From: Amycolatopsis sp. NBC_00345
Lineage (GTDB): Bacteria; Actinomycetota; Actinomycetes; Mycobacteriales; Pseudonocardiaceae
Assembly (NCBI RefSeq): GCF_036116635.1
Contig: NZ_CP107995.1
Location: 1,178,001 to 1,242,000 of the forward strand
Reading direction: 5' to 3'
DNA length: 64,000 nt
The translations under genes and the position numbers were made by a program. The notes beneath the pieces are model-generated. The model ran no database searches and was not told where the DNA came from. It worked only from the letters and a program-made list of their open reading frames with translations. Below are positions 50,268-57,416 of this stretch, in pieces (position 1 is the first letter of the stretch; every line of letters begins with the position of its first letter).

Positions 50268-51442
50268 GTGGGCAGGTCGATGGCGTCCGAGGGCGGGTTG
50301 GTGAACCGGGTGGCGAGGCGGCTGACCCGGGGATGGGTGGCGAGGCCGGCGACGGTGGTCAGGAGCCGGATCCCGGCGCGGGTTTTCGGGGAGGCCAGGC
50401 GAGGCGCGATCCAGGAGACCTTCTGGGCTTGGTCGACGTAGGGCCGCATGATGGTTTCGTAGCTGCGGAAGGCATCGTGGTGGTCCTGGTGGCGGCTGAG
50501 TTCGCCGGCGAGGACGTAGGCGCCGACGAGGGCGAGGCTGGTGCCCATGCCGCTGAGCGGCGAAGCGCAGTAGGCGGCGTCGCCGACGGCGGCGATCCGG
50601 CCGCGTGACCACTGCTTCAGGTACATCTGCCCGACGGACTCGAAGTAGAAGTCCGTCGAGTCACCCATGTTGCCGAGCACGCGCGGGGTTTCCCAGCCGG
50701 CGTCGGCGTAGTGGTGGCGCAGGAACTCCTTCTGCGCCGGGAACTGCAGCCGTTCGAGCCCGGATTGTGGGGTGAGGAAGGACAATGAGGCCCGCGTGGT
50801 GCCTTGGTTGTCAGGTCGCAGGAGCACGACGCGGCGGCCGGGGGCGTTGTACCAGCGGGCCCAGCGCCCGTCGGATTCCGCGCGGGGAATGGTGAAGTAG
50901 GCGGTGTAGAGGCCGAACGACCGGGTGCGGGCGAGGTCGGCGAGGACGAGGTCCCGGGTTCGGGAGCGCAGTCCGTCGGCGAGGACGACGAGGTCGAAAC
51001 GGCGGCCGGGACCGGTGCGGAAGGTGACGTCCACGCCGTCGCCGGTGTCGGTCAGGCCGGTGATCTCGTTGCCGAAGACGTACTCGGTGTCGCCGCGGGT
51101 CCGCTGGTAGAGCAGGTCGGCGAGTTCGCCGCGCAGGAGTTCCAGCTCGGTGACGAACCCGTCGCCGCCGAGGGAGTCCGCGCCGAACGAGGCCCGGACG
51201 CGGTCGCGGCCGTCGACGAAGTGCAGTCCCGCTTCGTGGGTGAGGCGGTCGCGGGCGGCCTGGTCCAGTCCCATGCGCTCGATGACGGTGCGTCCGGCGC
51301 CGCGCAGGTCGACGGTCTGCCCGCCGGGGCGTAATCCCGGTGCGCGTTCGATCACCGTGGGGGCCAAACCGTGCTCGTGGAGCCAGTAGGCGAGGGCCGG
51401 GCCGGCGATGCTGGCACCGGAGATCAGGATGCTGCGGGACAC
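50249..51442 (-). CDS. FAD-dependent monooxygenase, Tet(X)-like group
   Basis: A 397-residue class A flavoprotein monooxygenase. FAD motifs: ISGASIAGPALAYWLHEHG at the N-terminus, DLVVLADGLRSRTRD (the DG motif) and GDAAYCASPLSGMGTSLAL (the GD motif). Relatives include tetracycline- and rifampicin-modifying hydroxylases. It is the last gene of a MarR-MFS-monooxygenase operon, so inactivation plus efflux of an aromatic drug is plausible, but substrate is not established. Confidence 0.88.
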   Translation of the reverse strand: MSRSILISGASIAGPALAYWLHEHGLAPTVIERAPGLRPGGQTVDLRGAGRTVIERMGLDQAARDRLTHEAGLHFVDGRDRVRASFGADSLGGDGFVTELELLRGELADLLYQRTRGDTEYVFGNEITGLTDTGDGVDVTFRTGPGRRFDLVVLADGLRSRTRDLVLADLARTRSFGLYTAYFTIPRAESDGRWARWYNAPGRRVVLLRPDNQGTTRASLSFLTPQSGLERLQFPAQKEFLRHHYADAGWETPRVLGNMGDSTDFYFESVGQMYLKQWSRGRIAAVGDAAYCASPLSGMGTSLALVGAYVLAGELSRHQDHHDAFRSYETIMRPYVDQAQKVSWIAPRLASPKTRAGIRLLTTVAGLATHPRVSRLATRFTNPPSDAIDLPTYPASR

Positions 51443-51455
51443 GAGGGTGTCCTCC

Positions 51456-52898
51456 TCACGGAACGGGGACGGGCGTGGCGGCGATCTCGGCCTCGTCGGG
51501 CCGGGCGCGCCGCGGGAACAGTGGCGAGATGAGCAGGAACAGCCCGATCACGATCGCTTGCACCACAAGGGCTTCTCGGAAGCTGTCGGTGGCCTGGCCG
51601 GTGAGGGCGCCGGCGAAGAACACGGTGCTGAACACCGCGACGCCGACCGAGCCGCCGAGGGACTGGACCGCGGAGAGCACGCCGGACGCGGAGCCGACCT
51701 CGTCGTCGGCGACGGCGCCGAGGACGGTGTTGAACACCGCGGCGATCACGATGCCCGCGCCGATGCCGGCGAGGACGCTGCCCGGCACGATCCGCCAGAT
51801 CGTGAACCCGCTGGTGTCGGCCAGCGCGAACCACAGCCAGGCGATCCCGGCGAACTGGACGACGGCGCCGGCCTGCAGCACCCGGCGCCCGAGCTTGGCG
51901 GCGAGCAGCCCGCCGCTGATGCCGCCGCCGACGGCGGTGCCCAGCGCGACCGGGAGGTTGCCCAGCCCGGCCTGCCCCGCGGTGAAGCCCTGGCCGAGCT
52001 GCAGGAAGAACGTCAGCACCAGCTGGGTGCCGATCAGCCCGCCGAAGAACAGCGCGACCGCGACCAGCCCGACGGTGAACGCGGACTTGCCGAACAGGCT
52101 GGGCGTGACCAGCGGGGCGCGGTCCCGGCGCACGGCCCGGCGCTGCCACAGCGCGAACGCCACGTAGCCGATCGCCGCCGCGGACAGCGAAAGCCAGGTC
52201 CACAATGGCCACCCCGAGGACTGCCCTTGGTTGAGCGGAAGAACCAGCAGTGCGGAGGCGGCGGCGACGAGCACGGCTCCGGCGATGTCCACGCGCAGGG
52301 CCCGGGTCCGGCCGCCGCTGGGCACGAGGCGCCAGGCCAGCGCGAGCGCGGCGAGGCCGATCGGCACGTTGACCAGGAACACCAGCCGCCAGCCGAGGCC
52401 GAACAGGTCCCAGTCGACCAGTGCGCCGCCCAGCACCGGTCCCAGCACGCCACCGAGCCCGAGCACGGGGCCGAAGACGGCGAGCGCCTTGGTCAGGTCG
52501 CGCGGCGCGAGGTTGTCCCGCAGGAGGCCCAATCCCTGGGGCAGCATCATCGCGCCGGCCACGCCCTGGACCAGCCGGAAGGTGATCAGCAGGCCGATGC
52601 CGGGGGCGATCGCGCACAGCAGCGACGCGAGGGTGAAGCCCACGAGCCCGGCGAGGAACATCGGCCGCCGGCCGTAACGGTCGCCGAGGCGCCCGCCGAG
52701 CACGAGGCCCGCCCCGAGGGTCAGCGCGTAGCCGCCGATCACCCACTGCAGCCCGACCGGGCTCGCCTTCAGTGATTGCTCCAGCGACGGGCCCGCGACG
52801 TTGACGATCGTCGAGTCGAGCAGGTCCATCAGTTCGACGACCAGCACGGTGGCCAGCAGCCACCACATCGGCCGTGGTGTTTTTCCGGGCGCGGACAT
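51456..52898 (-). CDS. DHA2-family MFS drug efflux transporter
   Basis: A 480-residue 14-helix EmrB/QacA-type antiporter. Helix 1 LLDSTIVNVAGPSLEQ, loop GDRYGRRPMFLAG and motif C GPVLGLGGVLGPVLGG are clear. It lies 13 bases upstream of the monooxygenase and 98 bases downstream of the MarR gene, all on one strand. Confidence 0.92.
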   Translation of the reverse strand: MSAPGKTPRPMWWLLATVLVVELMDLLDSTIVNVAGPSLEQSLKASPVGLQWVIGGYALTLGAGLVLGGRLGDRYGRRPMFLAGLVGFTLASLLCAIAPGIGLLITFRLVQGVAGAMMLPQGLGLLRDNLAPRDLTKALAVFGPVLGLGGVLGPVLGGALVDWDLFGLGWRLVFLVNVPIGLAALALAWRLVPSGGRTRALRVDIAGAVLVAAASALLVLPLNQGQSSGWPLWTWLSLSAAAIGYVAFALWQRRAVRRDRAPLVTPSLFGKSAFTVGLVAVALFFGGLIGTQLVLTFFLQLGQGFTAGQAGLGNLPVALGTAVGGGISGGLLAAKLGRRVLQAGAVVQFAGIAWLWFALADTSGFTIWRIVPGSVLAGIGAGIVIAAVFNTVLGAVADDEVGSASGVLSAVQSLGGSVGVAVFSTVFFAGALTGQATDSFREALVVQAIVIGLFLLISPLFPRRARPDEAEIAATPVPVP

Positions 52899-52996
52899 GT
52901 CTTTCGCTCCAGGCGTTGGCTATGAGCGCACCCTTTGGCGCGCAGGGGGAATCGCGGGACGCCGTGGCCGGCGCGCCCCGGTGGGTACGGGCGGGG

Positions 52997-53479
52997 TCAG
53001 CCCCGGGGGAGGGCGTCCGCGGTGTCGGTGTAGATCCGCACGACCCCGGTCAGGAAGTCCTCGACGACGTCCCGCTCGCCCGGGCTCAGCGCCTCGACGA
53101 GGCCCTCCACGCCGTGCAGCAGCGGGTGAATGTGGCCGAAGATCCGGGTCATCGACTCCGGGGCCGGCTCGACCAGCACCTTGCGGCGGTCGGTGGCGTG
53201 GGGCCGCCGGGTGATGTGCCCGGCCTTCTCGAGCCGGTCCACGATGTGGGTGCTCGCCGCGGTCGAGACCCGCAGCCGGTCCGCGAGTTCCTTCGCGGTC
53301 AGCGGGCCTTCGCTGGTGAGGTGCTCCATCGCCGAGAGGTCCGTGGGGTTGATCCCCAGTGCCCCGCTGACGCGCTTTTCGATCACCCGCGTCAGCGTGC
53401 CCACCTCTTGCAGCCGCTCCATCACGGCGTTGCCCACGCCGGGGGAGTCGACCTGCCACGAGTCCGGTGAGGAAGTCAT
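52997..53479 (-). CDS. MarR-family transcriptional regulator
   Basis: A 160-residue winged-helix protein (LTAKELADRLRVSTAASTHIVDRLEKAGHITRRPHATDRRKV). It heads the MFS-monooxygenase operon. The upstream 53480-53530 is AT-rich (ACTAAAGAAGTTACTAACTA) and likely contains its operator and the operon promoter, giving autoregulated drug resistance. Confidence 0.9.
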   Translation of the reverse strand: MTSSPDSWQVDSPGVGNAVMERLQEVGTLTRVIEKRVSGALGINPTDLSAMEHLTSEGPLTAKELADRLRVSTAASTHIVDRLEKAGHITRRPHATDRRKVLVEPAPESMTRIFGHIHPLLHGVEGLVEALSPGERDVVEDFLTGVVRIYTDTADALPRG

Positions 53480-53576
53480 GAGAAGAAGACTACTAAAGAA
53501 GTTACTAACTAGATTAGCGAACTACTGTGACGGTCGACACCCGGGCGGCGGCCCGGACGCGTCCCGCCGACCAGGG

Positions 53577-54494
53577 CTACCCGCGGTCGAGCAGGCCGGT
53601 GAGCGTGGTGGCGTAGTCCTCGACGGCCGCCGGGTGCAGGTCGAGGAACTTGACCGGGGCGACGGACTCGATTTCGAGCAACAGGAGCCTGCCGGTCCGG
53701 GGGTGGCGCAGGAAGTCGAGGCGTACTGACGCCGGATCCGTTTCCACCGTCGCCAGATAGGCCCGGTGGGCGGCATCGATGTCTTCGGCGTCCGTCTCCT
53801 GGCGGTCCAGGCAGATCCGGGCGTTCGGGTGAAAGCCGGAGCGGTCCTTCCCCGGTTGCAGGATGGCGTCCTTGGTGATCACGTGCGACAGGCGCCCGCC
53901 GATCATGACGGCCCCGACTTCGCCGAGGGAGTCGATCGAGGTGATGTAGGGCTGCACGCATACGGTCGTTCCCGCCGCCGAGAATTCTCGCAGCTTCGCC
54001 GACAGCTCCGCTTCGGTGGTCAGCCGGACGGCGTCGAGGGCGCCGCCGGAGGAGATCGGCTTGACCACCACCGCGCGGGAGCCGAATTCCCGCTCGGCCT
54101 GATCGAGCGATCCCGTGGCCGCTGCCGGGCCGCCCGGCCGGACGATCGCCGTCGGAATCGTCACGGCGCCTTCCCGCGCGACACGCGGAAGGTACGCCTT
54201 GCTCATCCCGCCGACGACGACCTCGTGCGGATTGGCCAGCGGGATCCCCCGTCGATGGAGGCTGCCCAGCCATTCGCCGAAGACGGCCAGTTTCCGCCAC
54301 ATGCTCCAGGGCGATTGCAGCACCACCAGGTCGAACGAGTCCCAGCGGGCGGAATCCCCGGTATCCCAGGCCACGACCTCGACCGTGTGCCCCTTCCCGC
54401 TCAAGCACGCTTCGAGCGGCGGAGTGTCGCGATCCTTCCAGTCCTCTCCCGGGAAGGCGGCGGAGGTCACCAGTGCGATCTTCTTGGGCTTCAC
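53577..54494 (-). CDS. ATP-grasp ligase
   Basis: A 305-residue ATP-grasp protein resembling the glutathione-synthetase/RimK-like group. The ATP-binding lysine and loop are in AVVVKPISSGGALDAVRL (about 160-176), a second contact is VCVQPYI, and the Mg ligands are in VRLDFLR and LLLLEIESV near the C-terminus. The family joins a carboxylate to an amine or thiol through an acyl phosphate. Start ATG 54494 follows a 55-base gap after the aldolase stop. In the cyclase cluster it may ligate an amino acid or similar to the cyclitol-derived core (inference). Confidence 0.82.
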   Translation of the reverse strand: MKPKKIALVTSAAFPGEDWKDRDTPPLEACLSGKGHTVEVVAWDTGDSARWDSFDLVVLQSPWSMWRKLAVFGEWLGSLHRRGIPLANPHEVVVGGMSKAYLPRVAREGAVTIPTAIVRPGGPAAATGSLDQAEREFGSRAVVVKPISSGGALDAVRLTTEAELSAKLREFSAAGTTVCVQPYITSIDSLGEVGAVMIGGRLSHVITKDAILQPGKDRSGFHPNARICLDRQETDAEDIDAAHRAYLATVETDPASVRLDFLRHPRTGRLLLLEIESVAPVKFLDLHPAAVEDYATTLTGLLDRG

Positions 54495-54549
54495 AGAACA
54501 ACCTCTTCCGGTTCGGGGAATCGCTCATGGCGCGTACGGGGGTCGTGAG

Positions 54550-55344
54550 TCATTCCTCTTCCTCACGAGGCGAGGATTTCCGCAGGTCCAGCTCCGCGCG
54601 GGTTCGCAGCACGCGTCGCAGCGTGTCGGCCACCAGAGTGGTGTGGTTGAAGAAGAAGATGCTCGCGGCCCGGTGACCGGGGTCGCCGGCCGGATCCCGG
54701 TGATCGGCGAGAAGGCCGAGTGCGCAGTCCGGGGCCGCGGTCACGGCCGCGGCGATCTCGTCCACCGCCGCCTGATAGCCGGGGTGCTCCAGCTGTCCCG
54801 GGACGCCGAGGGACAGTGACAGGTCGGTCGGTCCGATCCACACGGCATCAACACCGGCGGTGCCGGCGATCGCGCGGCAGTTCCGCACCGCCTGCCGGTC
54901 TTCGGCCTGGACGACGACCACGGTGTCCCGGGCCGCACCGGCCAGGTGGTCGGCCAGGCCGGTGCCGCCGTAACGCGCGGCCCGCGTGCTGAGCGCGAGG
55001 CTGCGCTCGCCCCTCGGCGGGTAATGGGCGGCGCGGACCGCGGCTTCGGCGGCCTCGGCGGTGGAGACGTGGGGCACGACGATGCCCGCCGCACCGGCGT
55101 CCAGCGCGCGCAGGATCACCGTGGGCTGCGGGCCGCCGACCCGGACCAGCACCGGGATGCCGGCCGCGTCGGCCGCCCGGAGGTGCTGTTCCAGCTCGCC
55201 GGTGTCGGCGCTGCCGTGCTCGGTGTCCAGCAGGACGAGGTCGAAACCCTCGTGCCCCGCCATTTCCACCATGGCGTGCGAGGGCATCTTGAGGATCAGG
55301 CCGTACAGGGTCTCCGCGCGGGCGATCCGGGATCGGAGGCTCAT
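54550..55344 (-). CDS. HpcH/HpaI-family aldolase
   Basis: A 264-residue TIM-barrel class II aldolase, similar to 4-hydroxy-2-oxoheptanedioate and 2-dehydro-3-deoxyglucarate aldolases. Motifs: FDLVLLDTEHG (catalytic His and Asp/Glu), LDAGAAGIVVPHVSTAEEA-like, and VWIGPTDLSLSLG. The ATG at 55344 overlaps the M24 stop by ATGA. It may make or split a C-C bond between a 2-oxo acid and an aldehyde. The last residues are Glu-rich (SSPREEEE). Confidence 0.88.
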   Translation of the reverse strand: MSLRSRIARAETLYGLILKMPSHAMVEMAGHEGFDLVLLDTEHGSADTGELEQHLRAADAAGIPVLVRVGGPQPTVILRALDAGAAGIVVPHVSTAEAAEAAVRAAHYPPRGERSLALSTRAARYGGTGLADHLAGAARDTVVVVQAEDRQAVRNCRAIAGTAGVDAVWIGPTDLSLSLGVPGQLEHPGYQAAVDEIAAAVTAAPDCALGLLADHRDPAGDPGHRAASIFFFNHTTLVADTLRRVLRTRAELDLRKSSPREEEE

Positions 55345-56510
55345 CGGCGGCCTCCGCTCCGCGGCCGGTTCCAGCCCCGGGCCCGGTCTCCGGGCGCTTC
55401 CCAGCCTCCGGCCGTCACGATCAGGGTGTCCTCGAGCTTCACGATGCCGACCTCGGGATGGGCCATCGTGGTCTCCAGGGACAGCACCATGCCGGCTTCG
55501 AGCGGGGTGCCGGCGTGGTCGGCGGGGTAGGGCACCGGACCGGTCGCGGTCAGCCGGGGAGCCTCGTGCGTGATCAGGCCCATGCCGTGCGCGACGAAGA
55601 ACATCTCGCCGGCGTGCGGGCACCCGGCGAGCGCGGCCTCCGCCGCCGCGAAGATCTCGCCGCCGGGCCGTCCCGGCGCGACCGGCCGGCGCGAGGCCTG
55701 CTGGACCGACTCGACTTCGGCCAGCAGCTCGGTCATCAGCGGGGTCGGCTCACCGGCCACCCCCATGCGGGCCAGGTCCCCGATGTAGCCGCGGTACATC
55801 CCGCCGGAATCGAGCGAGAGCGCCTCGCCCTCCCGCCACACCCGGTTCGAGGGGGCGCGGTTGAACTCCGCGCCGGTGGAGACGAGGCAGTAGTCGAACA
55901 CCATCCCCCGGCCGGTCTGCTCCCGGCGGAACCGCTCGACGATCTCGGTCTTCGTCTCCCCGGGGCCGGACGCGGCGAAAGTGGCGTCCATCGCGTCGAT
56001 GATCCCGGCCGACGCGGTCCGGACGAGGTCCAGCTCGCGGTCCGACTTGACCGCGCGGACGCCTTCCAGGATGCGCCGGGCGTCCACGAACTCCACCTCC
56101 GGCAGTTCGGCCCGCAGCACCTCCCAGGCGTCCGCGGGCAGGAACGCCTTCTCGACGGCGACGGTCCCGCTGTCCTGGCGGCGCTTGCGCAGGCCTTCGA
56201 CGACCGCGTAGGCGGTGTCCACGCTCGACCATGACCGGTGCTGGACGTCCGGTACCCACAGCGGGAACACGTCGGTTCCCCATTCCTCGTTGGCGCAGCC
56301 GACATAGAACGCCGCCTCGGCGTCCCCTTTCGGATACGCGAGCGCGGGAAGATACCGGGAAAGGCCGATCGCGTCCATGTTCGCGAAGAAGAAGTACCGA
56401 TACCCCCCGAGTAAATGGTCCAGGGCAAAGCGCGTGGTGGCGACGACGACGTCTACCCCGGATTCGTCCATCAGTGAATCAAGTCGCCCGTGATCAAAAG
56501 GCAGGTTCAT
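55341..56510 (-). CDS. M24-family metallohydrolase (creatinase/Xaa-Pro dipeptidase fold)
   Basis: A 389-residue pita-bread protein. The five metal ligands are present: D234, D245, H308, E346 and E360 (LSLDSGGMYRGYIGD, VAHGMGLITHE, VLSLETTM, VKLEDT). The N-terminal domain (residues 1-150) has the creatinase-like fold but a Phe/Tyr-rich loop (GGYRYFFFANMDAIG). Members hydrolyse Xaa-Pro bonds, creatine, ectoine or related amides. Divergent from the SDR (90-base gap), it is coupled to the aldolase. Confidence 0.88.
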   Translation of the reverse strand: MNLPFDHGRLDSLMDESGVDVVVATTRFALDHLLGGYRYFFFANMDAIGLSRYLPALAYPKGDAEAAFYVGCANEEWGTDVFPLWVPDVQHRSWSSVDTAYAVVEGLRKRRQDSGTVAVEKAFLPADAWEVLRAELPEVEFVDARRILEGVRAVKSDRELDLVRTASAGIIDAMDATFAASGPGETKTEIVERFRREQTGRGMVFDYCLVSTGAEFNRAPSNRVWREGEALSLDSGGMYRGYIGDLARMGVAGEPTPLMTELLAEVESVQQASRRPVAPGRPGGEIFAAAEAALAGCPHAGEMFFVAHGMGLITHEAPRLTATGPVPYPADHAGTPLEAGMVLSLETTMAHPEVGIVKLEDTLIVTAGGWEAPGDRARGWNRPRSGGRR

Positions 56511-56600
56511 GTCCCTCTCCGGTCAGGCTCGTTGACGGGGCTTCTCGTGATCGTCTAGATTGCAGCGGAACCACATTTCCCGGAACTGAATGGACGAGAT
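56511..56600. promoter_or_regulatory. Divergent promoter region of the cyclase cluster
   Basis: A 90-base gap between the M24 gene (minus) and the SDR gene (plus). It is AT-richer than its surroundings (TCGTCTAGATTGCAGCGG) and must hold both promoters. No clear dyad operator was seen. Confidence 0.5.
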
Positions 56601-57416
56601 ATGCCTGTACAACGCGATGACGTCTATTCCGGCATACGCGGCCAGAGCGTTCTGGAACGATTCCGGCTGGATGGCAAGGCCGCGGTGGTGACCGGTGCCG
56701 GGCAGGGCATCGGTCGCGCGTTCGCCCATGCCCTCGGTGAAGCGGGGGCCAGGGTCGCCGTGATCGACCTCGACCGCGGGCGCGCCGAGGACGTCGCGAA
56801 AGAGCTGGCGGACAAGGGGATCGAGTCGATGGCGGGCCAGGCCGACGCCGCCGGCCCCGCCTCGATCGAGGAGTTCGTCAATGAGGTGGTCCGCCGGTTC
56901 GGGCAGCTGGACATCGCGGTCAACAACGCCGGAATCAATCTCAACTCGGCGGCCGAAGACACGACTCCGGAAGAATGGGACATGGTGCACAACCTCAATG
57001 TCAGGGGCGTTTTCCTGGCCTGCCGGCAGCAGGCTCGGGTGATGTTTCCGCAGGGCTACGGAAAGATCATCAACACCGCGTCCATGGCCTCGATCATCGT
57101 TCCTCATCCGCAGAAACAGGTTTCGTACAACGTCTCCAAAGGGGCAGTGGTCACGCTGACCCGGACCCTCGCCGCCGAGTGGGCCGATCGCGGAATCCGG
57201 GTCAACTGCATTTCGCCGGGCATCATCCGGACCGCGCTGATCGACCAGTCCCCGGAACTCGCACCGCTGGTCGGGCAGTGGGTGGCGACGATCCCGGCGG
57301 GCCGCATCGGCGAGGTCACCGACCTGCAGGGCGCGATCGTCTACCTGGCCAGCCCGGCATCGGACTACATGACCGGTCACAACCTCGTCATCGAAGGCGG
57401 GCAGACACTCTGGTAG
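56601..57416 (+). CDS. SDR, polyol/sugar dehydrogenase type
   Basis: A 271-residue classical SDR. It has GAGQGIG, NNAG, Ser in NTASMAS and YNVSK (Tyr-x-x-x-Lys), with a C-terminal IEGGQTLW. The family resemblance is to sorbitol/arabinitol and xylulose reductases. It is the only plus-strand gene in the cluster. Its last 40 bases overlap the end of the cyclase gene on the other strand. Likely role: redox at a ring or side-chain hydroxyl of the cyclitol. Confidence 0.9.
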   Translation: MPVQRDDVYSGIRGQSVLERFRLDGKAAVVTGAGQGIGRAFAHALGEAGARVAVIDLDRGRAEDVAKELADKGIESMAGQADAAGPASIEEFVNEVVRRFGQLDIAVNNAGINLNSAAEDTTPEEWDMVHNLNVRGVFLACRQQARVMFPQGYGKIINTASMASIIVPHPQKQVSYNVSKGAVVTLTRTLAAEWADRGIRVNCISPGIIRTALIDQSPELAPLVGQWVATIPAGRIGEVTDLQGAIVYLASPASDYMTGHNLVIEGGQTLW

